Assembly (NCBI GenBank): GCA_036141575.1
Contig: JAYZXF010000017.1
Location: 142,077-206,076, forward strand
From: Pseudomonadota bacterium
Lineage (GTDB): Bacteria > Pseudomonadota > Alphaproteobacteria > UBA2136 > JAPKEQ01
Direction of reading: 5' to 3'
DNA: 64,000 nucleotides
Shown in pieces: positions 1 to 8,159 of the stretch. The translations under genes and the position numbers were made by a program. Every line of letters starts with the position of its first letter. Position 1 is the stretch's first letter. The notes beneath the pieces are model-generated. The model was not told the DNA's origin, did no database searches, and saw only the letters and a program-made list of their open reading frames with translations.

Positions 1-1886
1 CAACCACCACCATTGATGCCGATTGGCTTAGAGGGGAAGTCAACATTCATGCTGCGCCCTCTCTTAAAGAGCGCTTTAATACCGTAAGGGGAGTTTTTGC
101 TGATCCTGAACAATCCCATCAGATTGTAGATTTCCCTGAGGTGAAAGATGAAGATCTTATTACCGCACTGGGGGGAGAGACAGTTGCCAGTCATATAGAA
201 CTTCCTTTAACAGATCATATAGAGAGCGCACAGCGTATTGCAGCCCTTATGCTGGCAAGAGCCAGTCAGACAATTTCCCTTACAATGCCACTTAACCTGA
301 AGGGGATGTCTCTTAAAGCGTGGGATGTGGTGAACCTAAACCTTCCGGAGCTTGGATGGGAGAATAAACCTTTCCGTATTACCCATTGGCAACTGAGTGA
401 AGAAGGGGGTGTAGATATTAACCTGAAGGAAGAGAGTGCGAATGCCTATATATGGGACGCGCAAACCGCAACCACGCTTACCCTTACAGAAGAGATGACT
501 CTACCTACAGGGAGAGAGCTAACGCCTCCGGGTGTTCCAGAACTTACAGAAGATCTATATGTGACGACAGACGGGAGTGGGGTAAAGGCACGCGTACTTG
601 CCACATGGGCTGATGCGAATGATGCCTTTGCTGTACGTTACCGTATTAAGCTTAAAAAGGCAGGGGAGAGTGAATATACCACCCTAGGGGAAACATCTCA
701 TACGCAGTGGGTTCTAGAAGATATGACTCCAGGGGATATTACCGTTGCGATTGTTTCAGTCAGTCCACTTGGTATAGAGAGTGATCCTGTAGAGGCAACA
801 CTGACTGTAGAAGGGTTAACTGCCCCTCCAGCAGATATAGAAAACTTTACCCTAAGCGCTCAAGCCGGTCAGGCACATATGAGTTGGACACAAGCCACAG
901 ATATAGATGTGCGTATAGGGGGACGTATAAGACTCCGCCATACACCACTTACCTCTGGAGCAACATGGAGTAATGCCACAGATCTTGTGCCAGCTCTTGC
1001 AGGGATCACAACCCACGCTGTTGTGCCTCTTCTAGAAGGGACATATATGGTGAAAGCGGTAGATAGTAGCGGGAATGAAAGTGTGACTGCATCCACAGTT
1101 GTGACTACTGCACCTCAAGTGGCAGATATGAATGTTGTTGAAACCCTAACACCTGCACCAGAGTTTACAGGAACGCTGACAGGTCTTGTCGCAGATGGAG
1201 AAAATCTTATCCTTGCAGGCCTAGGTTTATTTGAAGATCCTGCAGAAGATTTTGATGATGTAGAAGGATCATTTGATGGTTACGGTGGGTTTGTCACCTC
1301 AGCAACCTATGACGTAGAGGATATGATTGACCTTGGAGATGTTTATACTTCACGTGTGCGCAGCAGCTTTATTGCTTCTACCACAGATGGTCGAAATATC
1401 TTTGATGTGACAGATGGAGTATTTGATGATCGCACAGGACGCTTTGATGGTGATGATCTGGCAACCATTGATGTAAGTGTACAGGTCCGTAGTACAAATG
1501 ATGCCCCTGCGGGTGGAAGTGCAACTTGGTCCGCTTGGCAACCGCTGACCCTTGCAGACCTCACTGCACGTGCATTTGCGTTCCGTGTGGTTGTGAGTAG
1601 CTCAAATAGTGCGCATAGCGTGAGCATCTCTGAATTGAATATTTCAGTCGATATGCCTGATAAGATTCAAAGTGAACAGATCTCTGTCGGCACGGGTGGA
1701 GTGTCAGTGACGTTTAACCAGAGCTTCTACACGGTACCTGCGGTTAACATTACTTTGCAAAATGGCGTAAGTGGAGACTACTTTGCCCTGTCTAACCTCA
1801 CAGCATCAGGCTTTGATGTGAATGTGTATGACAGTACAAACAGCGCCATTAGCCGAGAGCTGAGTTACGTGGCAAAAGGCTATTAA
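1..1886 (+). CDS. Phage tail tip / host-specificity protein J-like, 5' truncated
   Basis: The open frame enters from the left edge (first full codon at base 3) and gives 627 residues. The start of the visible part has the pattern of the central domain of lambda J-like tail tip proteins: RFNTVRGVF, then DFPEV, then LPL and a stretch on removing arginine-flanked segments (RIAALMLARASQ). Two fibronectin type III-like segments follow at about visible residues 175-380, then a beta-rich C-terminal part ending in a receptor-type domain. In tailed phages this protein sits at the tail tip and contacts the host. No other tail gene lies to the right, so the window catches the right end of a prophage, a tailocin or a gene-transfer-agent-like module. 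Family assignment is from remembered motifs; the exact element type is inference. Confidence 0.75.
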   Translation, partial: TTTIDADWLRGEVNIHAAPSLKERFNTVRGVFADPEQSHQIVDFPEVKDEDLITALGGETVASHIELPLTDHIESAQRIAALMLARASQTISLTMPLNLKGMSLKAWDVVNLNLPELGWENKPFRITHWQLSEEGGVDINLKEESANAYIWDAQTATTLTLTEEMTLPTGRELTPPGVPELTEDLYVTTDGSGVKARVLATWADANDAFAVRYRIKLKKAGESEYTTLGETSHTQWVLEDMTPGDITVAIVSVSPLGIESDPVEATLTVEGLTAPPADIENFTLSAQAGQAHMSWTQATDIDVRIGGRIRLRHTPLTSGATWSNATDLVPALAGITTHAVVPLLEGTYMVKAVDSSGNESVTASTVVTTAPQVADMNVVETLTPAPEFTGTLTGLVADGENLILAGLGLFEDPAEDFDDVEGSFDGYGGFVTSATYDVEDMIDLGDVYTSRVRSSFIASTTDGRNIFDVTDGVFDDRTGRFDGDDLATIDVSVQVRSTNDAPAGGSATWSAWQPLTLADLTARAFAFRVVVSSSNSAHSVSISELNISVDMPDKIQSEQISVGTGGVSVTFNQSFYTVPAVNITLQNGVSGDYFALSNLTASGFDVNVYDSTNSAISRELSYVAKGY

Positions 1887-1887
1887 G

Positions 1888-1916
1888 TTGCTTTAAAGGG
1901 GAGAGGGTGGTAAGAC
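1888..1916 (+). promoter_or_regulatory. Sigma70-type promoter of the 1960 gene
   Basis: TTGCTT (1888-1893), 17-base spacer, TAAGAC (1911-1916). It starts two bases after the tail gene stop and is followed by a pyrimidine-rich leader. Confidence 0.4.
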
Positions 1917-1959
1917 ACTTGCGATTCTTATCTACCTTTCCCTTTTTATGGAGACATCT

Positions 1960-2268
1960 ATGTATGTAGACCTGTTAACACTCACCTTTGGTGCCTTGTC
2001 CCTAATGGCCCATGTGTACTGGATGTACCGCATGAGAGGTACGGCCTTTCTGGGGCGTATCAACCAAGCGCTCAGTAACTTTCCGAAGAATTTGACCCAT
2101 GGCATGGTTGCTGCGGTGTGGATTGTCTTTATCCCGCCGTTTGTGCTGTGCATTGCTGTGGCGCATATGGCGGCCTATGTGTCGCTGCCCATTGCTGCGG
2201 GTCTTGCGGTTGCTATTCTTTTGGCTCAAATCTGTCTTGCTCCAAAAGGCAAAACGCAGAAAGCTTAA
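1960..2268 (+). CDS. Small membrane protein, unknown function
   Basis: 102 residues with three hydrophobic segments (about 3-22, 46-65, 70-92) and a basic C-terminus. ATG at 1960 is preferred over the in-frame ATG at 1948, because the bases of the first one form the Shine-Dalgarno TGGAGA, six bases before the second. Own promoter upstream and own terminator downstream, with ATCGA directly after the stop: the arrangement seen in most accessory genes here. I do not recognise the family. Confidence 0.7.
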   Translation: MYVDLLTLTFGALSLMAHVYWMYRMRGTAFLGRINQALSNFPKNLTHGMVAAVWIVFIPPFVLCIAVAHMAAYVSLPIAAGLAVAILLAQICLAPKGKTQKA

Positions 2269-2272
2269 ATCG

Positions 2273-2303
2273 AAAAGCCCTGTTTTTTTGCAGGGCTTTT
2301 TGC
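2273..2303 (+). terminator. Intrinsic terminator of the 1960 gene
   Basis: Perfect 10-bp stem AAAAGCCCTG / CAGGGCTTTT around a T-rich loop, T run after. ATCGA precedes it, immediately after the stop. Confidence 0.85.
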
Positions 2304-2332
2304 TTGTGATGGTTAAACCGAAATGGTATACC
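2304..2332 (+). promoter_or_regulatory. Promoter of the 2390 gene
   Basis: TTGTGA (2304-2309), 17-base spacer, TATACC (2327-2332), beginning in the T tract of the preceding terminator. Confidence 0.6.
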
Positions 2333-2389
2333 TCCAAGTCATCTATATCTGATTTGTTCTTTTTCTCTCAGCTTTTAACGGAGGTTTCT

Positions 2390-2731
2390 ATGGCTGATCA
2401 ACACAATCAAGGGTCTGTAAAATCAGTACCTGAACTTTTTTGGTGGGGTGTATTTGCTCTGCTTGGCGTGATTGCCTTTGTAGGAATTTTTACAGCCCCG
2501 CTGGCATCGCTTGTCATTTACATCGTTATGCAAGCTGCGATGATTGGTGTTGCTATGAACAGCATGGGTGAATACATTGATGGTGATGCCGTTTGGGTCA
2601 TGATTATCATCTCTGTTATTGCGGCCGTCATTCTGTTTGCTGTCAGCTTTGTTGGCAATTTTCTGGCGTTTTTGCTGGGCGTTGCCTTCCTTGCAGCACC
2701 TTCTGTGCTTGTAAAGCAGCAAAATAGCTAA
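2390..2731 (+). CDS. Small integral membrane protein, unknown function
   Basis: 113 residues with a short polar N-terminus and three to four hydrophobic segments. The start at 2390 is set by CGGAGG seven bases upstream; the open frame extends further 5' through the previous gene's terminator, which is not coding. The C-terminal pattern FVGNFLAFLLGVAFLAAP is echoed by the translation right after its stop codon (see 2732-2893). No family recognised. Confidence 0.7.
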   Translation: MADQHNQGSVKSVPELFWWGVFALLGVIAFVGIFTAPLASLVIYIVMQAAMIGVAMNSMGEYIDGDAVWVMIIISVIAAVILFAVSFVGNFLAFLLGVAFLAAPSVLVKQQNS

Positions 2732-2893
2732 AGGAAAGCCCTTATAACTGCAAACTGGCCCGTTACAATACTGGGCAGCGCTGTTTTCACTGTTATTGGC
2801 GCGGCCCTTTTGTTCGGCCTGACATTTGTTGGCATATGGGCTGCCATTGTTGTTGGCATCTTGTTTTTGCTGGCTCCACTTTTTGTGGACTGA
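2732..2893 (+). pseudogene. Remnant of a tandem copy of the 2390 membrane protein
   Basis: The frame of the 2390 gene stays open after its TAA for another 53 codons, ending in TGA at 2891. No ATG or GTG start and no ribosome-binding site are present in the first part. The translation contains TFVGIWAAIVVGILFLLAP, which aligns with SFVGNFLAFLLGVAFLAAP at the end of the preceding protein. The best reading is a decayed second copy lacking its start; stop-codon readthrough is a less likely alternative. Confidence 0.5.
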
Positions 2894-2910
2894 CTCGCTG
2901 AATCGAAACT

Positions 2911-2944
2911 AAAAAATCCCCGCTATTTCTAGCGGGGATTTTTT
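2911..2944 (+). terminator. Intrinsic terminator
   Basis: Long perfect stem AAAAAATCCCCGCTA / TAGCGGGGATTTTTT with a four-base loop; AATCGA lies just upstream. Confidence 0.85.
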
Positions 2945-2989
2945 GTTTGCCGGACTGGCTCATGGTTTGGGTAAAAAGGTGGGTCACGC

Positions 2990-3596
2990 AAACCTCAAGG
3001 GGAGGTTAGGGGATGTCAGGGGTGTGAGGTTTCGGGGGCGCGACCCTTCACGCGGGGATGCGTGAAACTGTAAAACTTGTCATATTCAATTGTCATCTAA
3101 CTTCCAAAAATAAAATTGCAAAGGGTGTGCCAAGTTGTGTTTTGAATTGTTTTTATGTTTGCTCTTAGTCTCGTGTTGAGAAAATATATTTTTTTCTCTT
3201 TGCTTTACTCTCTCGCTTTTTCATCCGCTTCGCTGCTTAAAAAAGGCGATAGCCCGCAAAGTACCATCTTGGTTTAAAGCTTCTCTCTTCAAAAATAATC
3301 CTCCCTCTTATTTTTAGATGCTTTAAACCGCTCAAAAGCCTCAGGGCTTTTGGTCGCACGTCCGTGCTCCATGTTCTCATAAGGAGGCATCTCGGGCGTT
3401 TCCCTCTACACTGCGAGTGAATAGCGAGCCGCAGAGCTCAGGGCTGCGATGCTTGGATGGAGTGTTTACTGCAAGAGCACGAGGGAGCGTGTGGCATCCA
3501 AGCTAAATATAAAGACAACGCATGTGGCAGGCGCAGCATCAGTATGCAGGGCACATACAATAATATGCCAAGGTTGAGAGCAGGAATAACTCAAAA
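2990..3596. other. Non-coding interval with nested hairpins
   Basis: No convincing gene in about 600 bases. It holds a short hairpin TTCACGC / GCGTGAA near 3050, the repeat element at 3262-3360, and a longer inverted repeat GCTTGGATG (near 3451) / CATCCAAGC (near 3493). AT-rich between 3070 and 3200. Confidence 0.6.
3262..3360. repeat. Intergenic repeat, TTTAAAGC family (copy 1)
   Basis: CTTGGTTTAAAGC, inner arms AAAAATAA / TTATTTTT, then GCTTTAAACC closing the stem, then CGCTC and a second hairpin AAAAGCCTCAGGGCTTTT. A near copy lies at 9188-9320; half copies or related modules at 4500, 40430, 41490 and 43860. Confidence 0.75.
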
Positions 3597-3624
3597 CAAA
3601 CACCCGTCTACTTGACGGGTGTTT
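3597..3624 (-). terminator. Terminator of the 3678-4079 gene
   Basis: Stem AAACACCCGTC / GACGGGTGTTT with a short loop. Confidence 0.7.
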
Positions 3625-3677
3625 GAACTTTGTGACTCCTGTGAGGTTTGTGTGTGAGACTGGAGCTAGAGGTTGGG

Positions 3678-4079
3678 CTAGTCGCGATGAGTCACAAAAT
3701 CGTCTGGGCTGACCATAATCTCTTCGAGCTTTGGTTCGCGCAGTTTCGTTTGTCTGTCTTGTGGGAGGCCTGAGCGCTTGGCGCTGCTCAGCAGGTGGCC
3801 TGCGCTAATTGTACGACCATCAATGAGTTCAATGCCATCGTAGCCCATCAGGTGAGCGGCCATTAGAAAGCCTTCAAGCGTAAGGATGGCACCATCATCA
3901 AAGCAGATGTGCAGTGTGTAGCCGTCAAAGTAGAGAGAGGCACTATCAGGATCAAAGCCAAGCTTAATCTTGTCGAAGTTCTCGCTCAAGAAAATCGTTT
4001 GGTGTGTTGCAGGACGAGAAATTGTGACTGTTTTTGCCCAAATGTTCGGTCTGCTTTCGTTATATTCTAATGGTTTCAT
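3678..4079 (-). CDS. Unknown protein, 133 aa
   Basis: ATG at 4079 is preferred over 4094, because GGGGAAG before it serves as Shine-Dalgarno. The middle (about residues 35-75) has the alternating pattern of a small beta domain: ...IKLGFDPDSASLYFDGYTL then LHICFDDGAILTLEGF. It loosely resembles repeat modules of secreted adhesins, but I do not assign it. No signal peptide or membrane segment. It is a single-gene unit surrounded by repeat DNA on both sides. Confidence 0.6.
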   Translation of the reverse strand: MKPLEYNESRPNIWAKTVTISRPATHQTIFLSENFDKIKLGFDPDSASLYFDGYTLHICFDDGAILTLEGFLMAAHLMGYDGIELIDGRTISAGHLLSSAKRSGLPQDRQTKLREPKLEEIMVSPDDFVTHRD

Positions 4080-4094
4080 TGTTTTCTTCCCCAT

Positions 4095-4648
4095 TCAAAA
4101 AGCTTCTATGTAGGTCTGCACATGTATTTTTATCTTGCAGGGGCTTTCTCATGAATTTCATATTCACTTCGCTCGCCTCTTCATCAAAAATCCCATTTTC
4201 GACGAACCTAAAGCTTTTTCAGTTTCAGTTTGTTTCCCTTCTAAAAGGTACGTTTTGTTTAGGTGTTGTATACAATGCATAAGGTGTGCCAAATTGTATA
4301 GGTTAATATCAAGTGAGGCTGTAAAGGTGATTGATATATAATGGTTTTACCAGTTGTTTGGGTTGCTTGTGTGCCTTGTTCATAGGCGCTGTTTCAGCCA
4401 TATACACTGTATTCATATCTTGGTGGGGCGCTGACGCTATCGCTTCACGCTGCATGGGGATGCATCGAGGTGCTTGCCTACACACGTGCGCAGCGAAGCG
4501 GAGTCGCAGACCTTAGGGGCTGCGAGCGGTTTAAAGCATCTAAAAATAAGCAGGGGTATGATCTAAGTATGAATACCGTAAACTCCCCTTGAAGAAAAAC
4601 CTGCCCTGTCGTATCATGTGGCAAAAGAAAAACAAGATGATAAGATTC
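4095..4648. other. Non-coding interval between divergent genes
   Basis: Over 500 bases without a supported gene. It contains the palindrome TGTATACA at 4267-4274 and a second copy of GGTGTGCCAARTTGT (4283-4297; first copy 3124-3138). Around 4480-4555 it carries a reversed half copy of the TTTAAAGC repeat (GGTTTAAAGCATC, then TAAAAATAAG). Confidence 0.6.
4480..4555. repeat. Intergenic repeat, TTTAAAGC family (half copy, reversed)
   Basis: GCGAAGCGGAGTCGCAG, then GCGGTTTAAAGCATC, then TAAAAATAA. It reads as the reverse complement of the right half of the element at 3262-3360. Confidence 0.6.
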
Positions 4649-5068
4649 ATGAAATTACAGCACGTTTTTACACTCCTTATTCTTGCAGGTATCCCAGCAA
4701 TTGCTTGGTATATGCAGCCAACTGATAAATACCATGATGCTTACGCAAGCGACCCGAATGCAGAACATGTCTCTGCAGGGCCTCTCGATACAAGAAAGAT
4801 TTTTGATGAACTTATGGCCATTCAGCTGGAAGAGGGCATTGAGACCTACACAGGTGTGGGTTCAAACTTTGGTGTGAAGTCTCACAAAGCTTACGCAGAT
4901 AAGTTCCGTGCGATGATGATTGAAGAGGAAAACCGTATTCTTGCCCGTGAAGCAGAAGTTGCTGCTAAATACAGCCTCAGCCGTGAACAGATTGAAGCGA
5001 TTATTGCCGAAGGCGCAATGAAAGGCTGGCTTGCAGATACAGGTTCGGTGGTGATCGATGCACACTAA
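4649..5068 (+). CDS. Membrane-anchored or secreted protein, unknown
   Basis: 139 residues from the ATG at 4649 (longer starts exist, the furthest a TTG at 4589). MKLQHVFTLLILAGIPAIAW is a signal anchor or signal peptide. The rest is polar with a helical C-terminal half (REAEVAAKYSLSREQIEAIIAEG). It overlaps the next gene by 11 bases, so the two are translated together. No family recognised. Confidence 0.65.
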   Translation: MKLQHVFTLLILAGIPAIAWYMQPTDKYHDAYASDPNAEHVSAGPLDTRKIFDELMAIQLEEGIETYTGVGSNFGVKSHKAYADKFRAMMIEEENRILAREAEVAAKYSLSREQIEAIIAEGAMKGWLADTGSVVIDAH

Positions 5069-5582
5069 GCTTTTTACCACAGCTGCACTTACTTTTGCCT
5101 GCCTAAACGTACAGGCGGCTGATATGCCTGTGCACCTTCCTGCTGTATCTGACACAATGCGCGGTAAGACATTTACCATTACACCAACGCATATTCGCCG
5201 TTTAGACCAGCTTGAAGAGCTTGCTATGGACCTTGGTACATATCGCCAAAAGCTTAACCTTTGTAAAAGCCATGAGCTGCGCGACTTTGATAAACTGCTG
5301 CGCCAGGTGGATGAAAAGCTTGAGCGTGCAGACTTTAACAATGGTTTTCTTGTAAAGGTCTATCGTTCTCGCTTTAAGCAAGGGGAAGAGCGCTCTCTTG
5401 TTTATGCCGCACTTCTACACCCAGATTTCCGTAGCGGTTACTGCCGTGGTATTGGTGGCTTTGTAAGCGGAACTGCCGAAAACAAAAAAGAACTCACTCA
5501 GCGTACATATAAGGTGATTACTCAAGTTGAGAACGCCTTTAATGTAGATACGCGCGAAACACAAATTAACACCGGATATTAA
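5058..5582 (+). CDS. Secreted protein, unknown, 174 aa
   Basis: Clear signal peptide, cleavage probably after VQA at about residue 20. The mature part is mostly helical with several basic residues and two cysteines that could pair (LCKSHEL and GYCRGIG). It overlaps the upstream gene by 11 bases and is followed 17 bases later by yaaA, so 4649-7028 may be one operon. No family recognised. Confidence 0.7.
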   Translation: MHTKLFTTAALTFACLNVQAADMPVHLPAVSDTMRGKTFTITPTHIRRLDQLEELAMDLGTYRQKLNLCKSHELRDFDKLLRQVDEKLERADFNNGFLVKVYRSRFKQGEERSLVYAALLHPDFRSGYCRGIGGFVSGTAENKKELTQRTYKVITQVENAFNVDTRETQINTGY

Positions 5583-5599
5583 GAAAAGGGACGCCCATC

Positions 5600-6376
5600 A
5601 TGCTGATGCTTCTATCGCCATCTAAAACACTAGATTACGATCGCGCACTGCCGGCACACACGGCAACACGTCCTGAATTTAGAGATCAGACGCTCGAAAT
5701 TGTGGATGTGATGAAGAAAATGAGTGTTTCTGATATCAAAGAGTTAATGAAACTTTCTGACAAGCTAGCTGAACTTAATCATGCCCGCTACCAAGGGTTT
5801 GAGAGCATCTTTACGAACGATAACGCCCGTGCTGCACTGTTTGCCTTTAAAGGGGATGTGTATGACAACATGGACTCGGTGAATTACACACCTGCAAACC
5901 TAGACTTTGCACAAAAGCACCTCCGTATTTTAAGTGGTCTATACGGACTTCTACGTCCACTGGATTTGATGCAGCCGTACCGCCTAGAAATGGGCACGAA
6001 GCTTAAAAATCCACATGGTGAAAATCTGTATGACTTTTGGGGCAACACACTGACTGAGAAGATTAACCAAGAAACAATGGCATTAGATGGCGGCTTTGTA
6101 CTGAACTTGGCTTCAGGTGAGTACTTTAAGGCTGTAAATGCTAAAAAGTTGCGTCGTCCACTGGTGAACGTGAACTTCAAACAAGTGAAGAACGGTGACT
6201 TGAAAACAATCGGCCTTATGGCAAAACGTGCACGCGGTGCCTTTGCGGACTGGGCAATCAAAAACGAAATTAAGAGAGAAGGGGCGCTCACATCCTTTAA
6301 AGAGCAGGGCTATGTTTACATGCCAGACCTTTCTGATGACACAAACCTTACATTTATTCTAGATATGGACGCATAA
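5600..6376 (+). CDS. yaaA: YaaA-type peroxide stress resistance protein (UPF0246)
   Basis: 258 residues, the usual length. Family hallmarks are all present: N-terminal MLMLLSPSKTLDYDR, the middle VYDNMDSVNYTPANLDFAQ, LSGLYGLLRPLDLMQPYRLEMG, NLASGEYFKAV, and the C-terminal KRARGAFADW. In E. coli YaaA lowers intracellular free iron under hydrogen peroxide stress and binds DNA. GGGACG precedes the ATG. The next gene starts seven bases after the stop. Confidence 0.95.
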   Translation: MLMLLSPSKTLDYDRALPAHTATRPEFRDQTLEIVDVMKKMSVSDIKELMKLSDKLAELNHARYQGFESIFTNDNARAALFAFKGDVYDNMDSVNYTPANLDFAQKHLRILSGLYGLLRPLDLMQPYRLEMGTKLKNPHGENLYDFWGNTLTEKINQETMALDGGFVLNLASGEYFKAVNAKKLRRPLVNVNFKQVKNGDLKTIGLMAKRARGAFADWAIKNEIKREGALTSFKEQGYVYMPDLSDDTNLTFILDMDA

Positions 6377-6383
6377 ACTTTAC

Positions 6384-7028
6384 ATGGCGCTAAAAATTCC
6401 TCGTCGTCTGTTTGACTATACTGAGCGTAAAATTCACTACATGGATGGCCGCAAGTGCATCCGTAGTGTCCGTATGCCGAGCTTTATTCCGATTATTCCT
6501 GGCTGGCCACGTGTTGTAGATGACAAATGGCAGGCTCTCCCTATCAAAGAGCTACTTAAACAGCGTGAGTCTCAAGTCCTAGAGTTTAAAAGCTCACTTG
6601 CTTGGGGGGTGAATGAAAATAAGCCGAACAAGCATATTCGTAAGGCGCCACCACGTGCCATTGCGTCCCTTATGAACGCAGATGGTGGTGTTCTCCTGAT
6701 TGGTGTTGAGGATGATAAGCAGATTTATGGCCTTGAGAATGATTACGGCCTGCTTAAAGGTGGTGAAGCAGAATTTAAAGCGGAGCTTCTTAAGCTCTGT
6801 GGAGACTGCCTAGATACGTTTGATCCGCGTTTATTAAAGATTAAATTTGTAAAAGTTGAAGGTAAATCTGTTTGTATTGTTGCAGTCAGACCGAGCCCAA
6901 ACCCAGTATTTATGGTGTGGGGCAGCGAGAGACCTAAGCTCTATGTCCGATTTTCAAACACATCGCAAACCCTTACAACTGTGCAGGAAAAAGCCTACAT
7001 TAAGGCTCATTTTGCCACAGAGGTCTGA
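6384..7028 (+). CDS. AlbA_2 (Schlafen AlbA-type) domain protein
   Basis: 214 residues. From about residue 55 it matches the AlbA_2 pattern: ESQVLEFKSSLAW, then AIASLMNADGGVLLIGVEDD, IYGLENDY, and a C-terminal YVRFSNTSQ. Such domains occur in predicted transcriptional regulators and in some nucleic-acid-binding defence proteins. There is no ATPase or helix-turn-helix C-terminal extension, so it is a stand-alone domain with a basic N-terminal 50 residues. It lies seven bases after yaaA and is probably co-transcribed with it. Confidence 0.75.
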   Translation: MALKIPRRLFDYTERKIHYMDGRKCIRSVRMPSFIPIIPGWPRVVDDKWQALPIKELLKQRESQVLEFKSSLAWGVNENKPNKHIRKAPPRAIASLMNADGGVLLIGVEDDKQIYGLENDYGLLKGGEAEFKAELLKLCGDCLDTFDPRLLKIKFVKVEGKSVCIVAVRPSPNPVFMVWGSERPKLYVRFSNTSQTLTTVQEKAYIKAHFATEV

Positions 7029-7137
7029 TAAAACAGGGTTTAGAGCCCTATATAATTGTCAGATTTTTCTCGAAAACCTTATACGATCCATCATAAGATA
7101 ATAGGTATGACAAAATAAAAGAATTGAAAAGAGTGCT

Positions 7138-7452
7138 ATGCAAACTGCAACCTTTAGTGATGAGCTAATTTATTATACGGATCCTCAAAGCCGTGAAGAG
7201 GAGATTCGTTTTGCGCACTCACTGCGTTGTGAAATTCGTGTCACAATTTGTGAAACGAAAGAAAACAATGTGGGATGGAAAATTAATATGCATGGTAACC
7301 CGCGCATTATTGAAGCCTTTAAACGTGAAGTGTTTTACCACACAGTAGAATACTTAGAGCGCCGTTTACGTAAAAAAGTAAACCGCATTAACTATAGCGA
7401 CATCGAAAAACTTGCGAATGCACAACTGATTCGTACAGTTTCGAGATTTTAA
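7138..7452 (+). CDS. Unknown protein, 104 aa
   Basis: Start at 7138 after AAAAGAG. Soluble mixed alpha-beta protein with a basic C-terminal third (YLERRLRKKVNRINYSD). It stands alone between the yaaA group and the CBS gene, 34 bases before the latter, so they may share a transcript. Family not recognised. Confidence 0.65.
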   Translation: MQTATFSDELIYYTDPQSREEEIRFAHSLRCEIRVTICETKENNVGWKINMHGNPRIIEAFKREVFYHTVEYLERRLRKKVNRINYSDIEKLANAQLIRTVSRF

Positions 7453-7486
7453 GCTATACTTAAGGCAGAAAGAATAAGAAGAAACA

Positions 7487-7948
7487 ATGCCAGCACCAAC
7501 TGCAAAAAATTTAAATTTGATTAAATCTGTTCTCGGTAAGGGGACAGACCTTATTGAGGTTGCAAATACCGCTGATAGCGTATTTGATGTGGCAAACCTG
7601 ATCTTCAATAAACATGCAAGTGCGGTTCTTGTCCGTGCGAACTCTAACAAAGCCATGGGTATTATTACAGAGTATGACGTGATTCACGCCATTCGTAAGC
7701 ATGGCGAAGACATTATGAGCATGAAAGCTGGTGACGTTATGGCTGTTGACCTTGTGTGCTGCCGCCCTGACGATACTTTGGAAGAGGCGCTACGTGCCAT
7801 GAACCTTCATAAAATTCGCTGTCTGCCTGTTGTGAGTGAGAGTGGAAACCTAGAAGGATTTGTAAACATCAACGATGTTGTGCGCGGCCAAATGAAGACA
7901 ATTATTGATAGCTGGCAAGCTAAAAAAGATACAACAAAAGCTTCATAA
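7487..7948 (+). CDS. CBS-domain pair protein
   Basis: 153 residues holding little besides two CBS motifs, at about residues 15-80 and 85-145. Each ends with the typical signature (AMGIITEYDVIHAIR; LEGFVNINDVVRGQ). Such stand-alone pairs bind adenosyl nucleotides and act as energy sensors for a partner. The partner is not evident from the neighbours. Confidence 0.9.
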   Translation: MPAPTAKNLNLIKSVLGKGTDLIEVANTADSVFDVANLIFNKHASAVLVRANSNKAMGIITEYDVIHAIRKHGEDIMSMKAGDVMAVDLVCCRPDDTLEEALRAMNLHKIRCLPVVSESGNLEGFVNINDVVRGQMKTIIDSWQAKKDTTKAS

Positions 7949-7983
7949 CATTCTGTAACAGATAGAACTTTTATAAAAGATTG

Positions 7984-8010
7984 AAAGTCCCCTTGACGGG
8001 GGCTTTGTTT
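7984..8010 (+). terminator. Terminator of the CBS gene
   Basis: AAAGTCCCC / GGGGGCTTT stem with one wobble pair, TTGA loop, then TGTTTT. Confidence 0.7.
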
Positions 8011-8159
8011 TACCCCATATGAAGTTGGTTAAACAATCTCTGAACCGTTAACCTTTAGCCCACGGGTCTGCTACCGTGGTTTCATTTACAACTGCCAACG
8101 AAGTTCCCCAAACCACTCAAGGAGTTGGGAGTTTCCCGAGTTAGGAAAAGGATATCAAC

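Noticed and set aside
2099..2389. 5' extension of the 2390 gene
   Set aside because: It runs through another gene and a terminator; the start at 2390 has CGGAGG at proper spacing.
3001..3600. CRISPR array in the repeat-rich gap
   Set aside because: Repeats are mosaic hairpins without regular spacing or unique spacers, and no cas gene is present.
3124..4297. Direct repeat GGTGTGCCAARTTGT at 3124 and 4283 as ends of a mobile element
   Set aside because: Only 15 bases are shared, there are no flanking duplications, and no transposase lies between.
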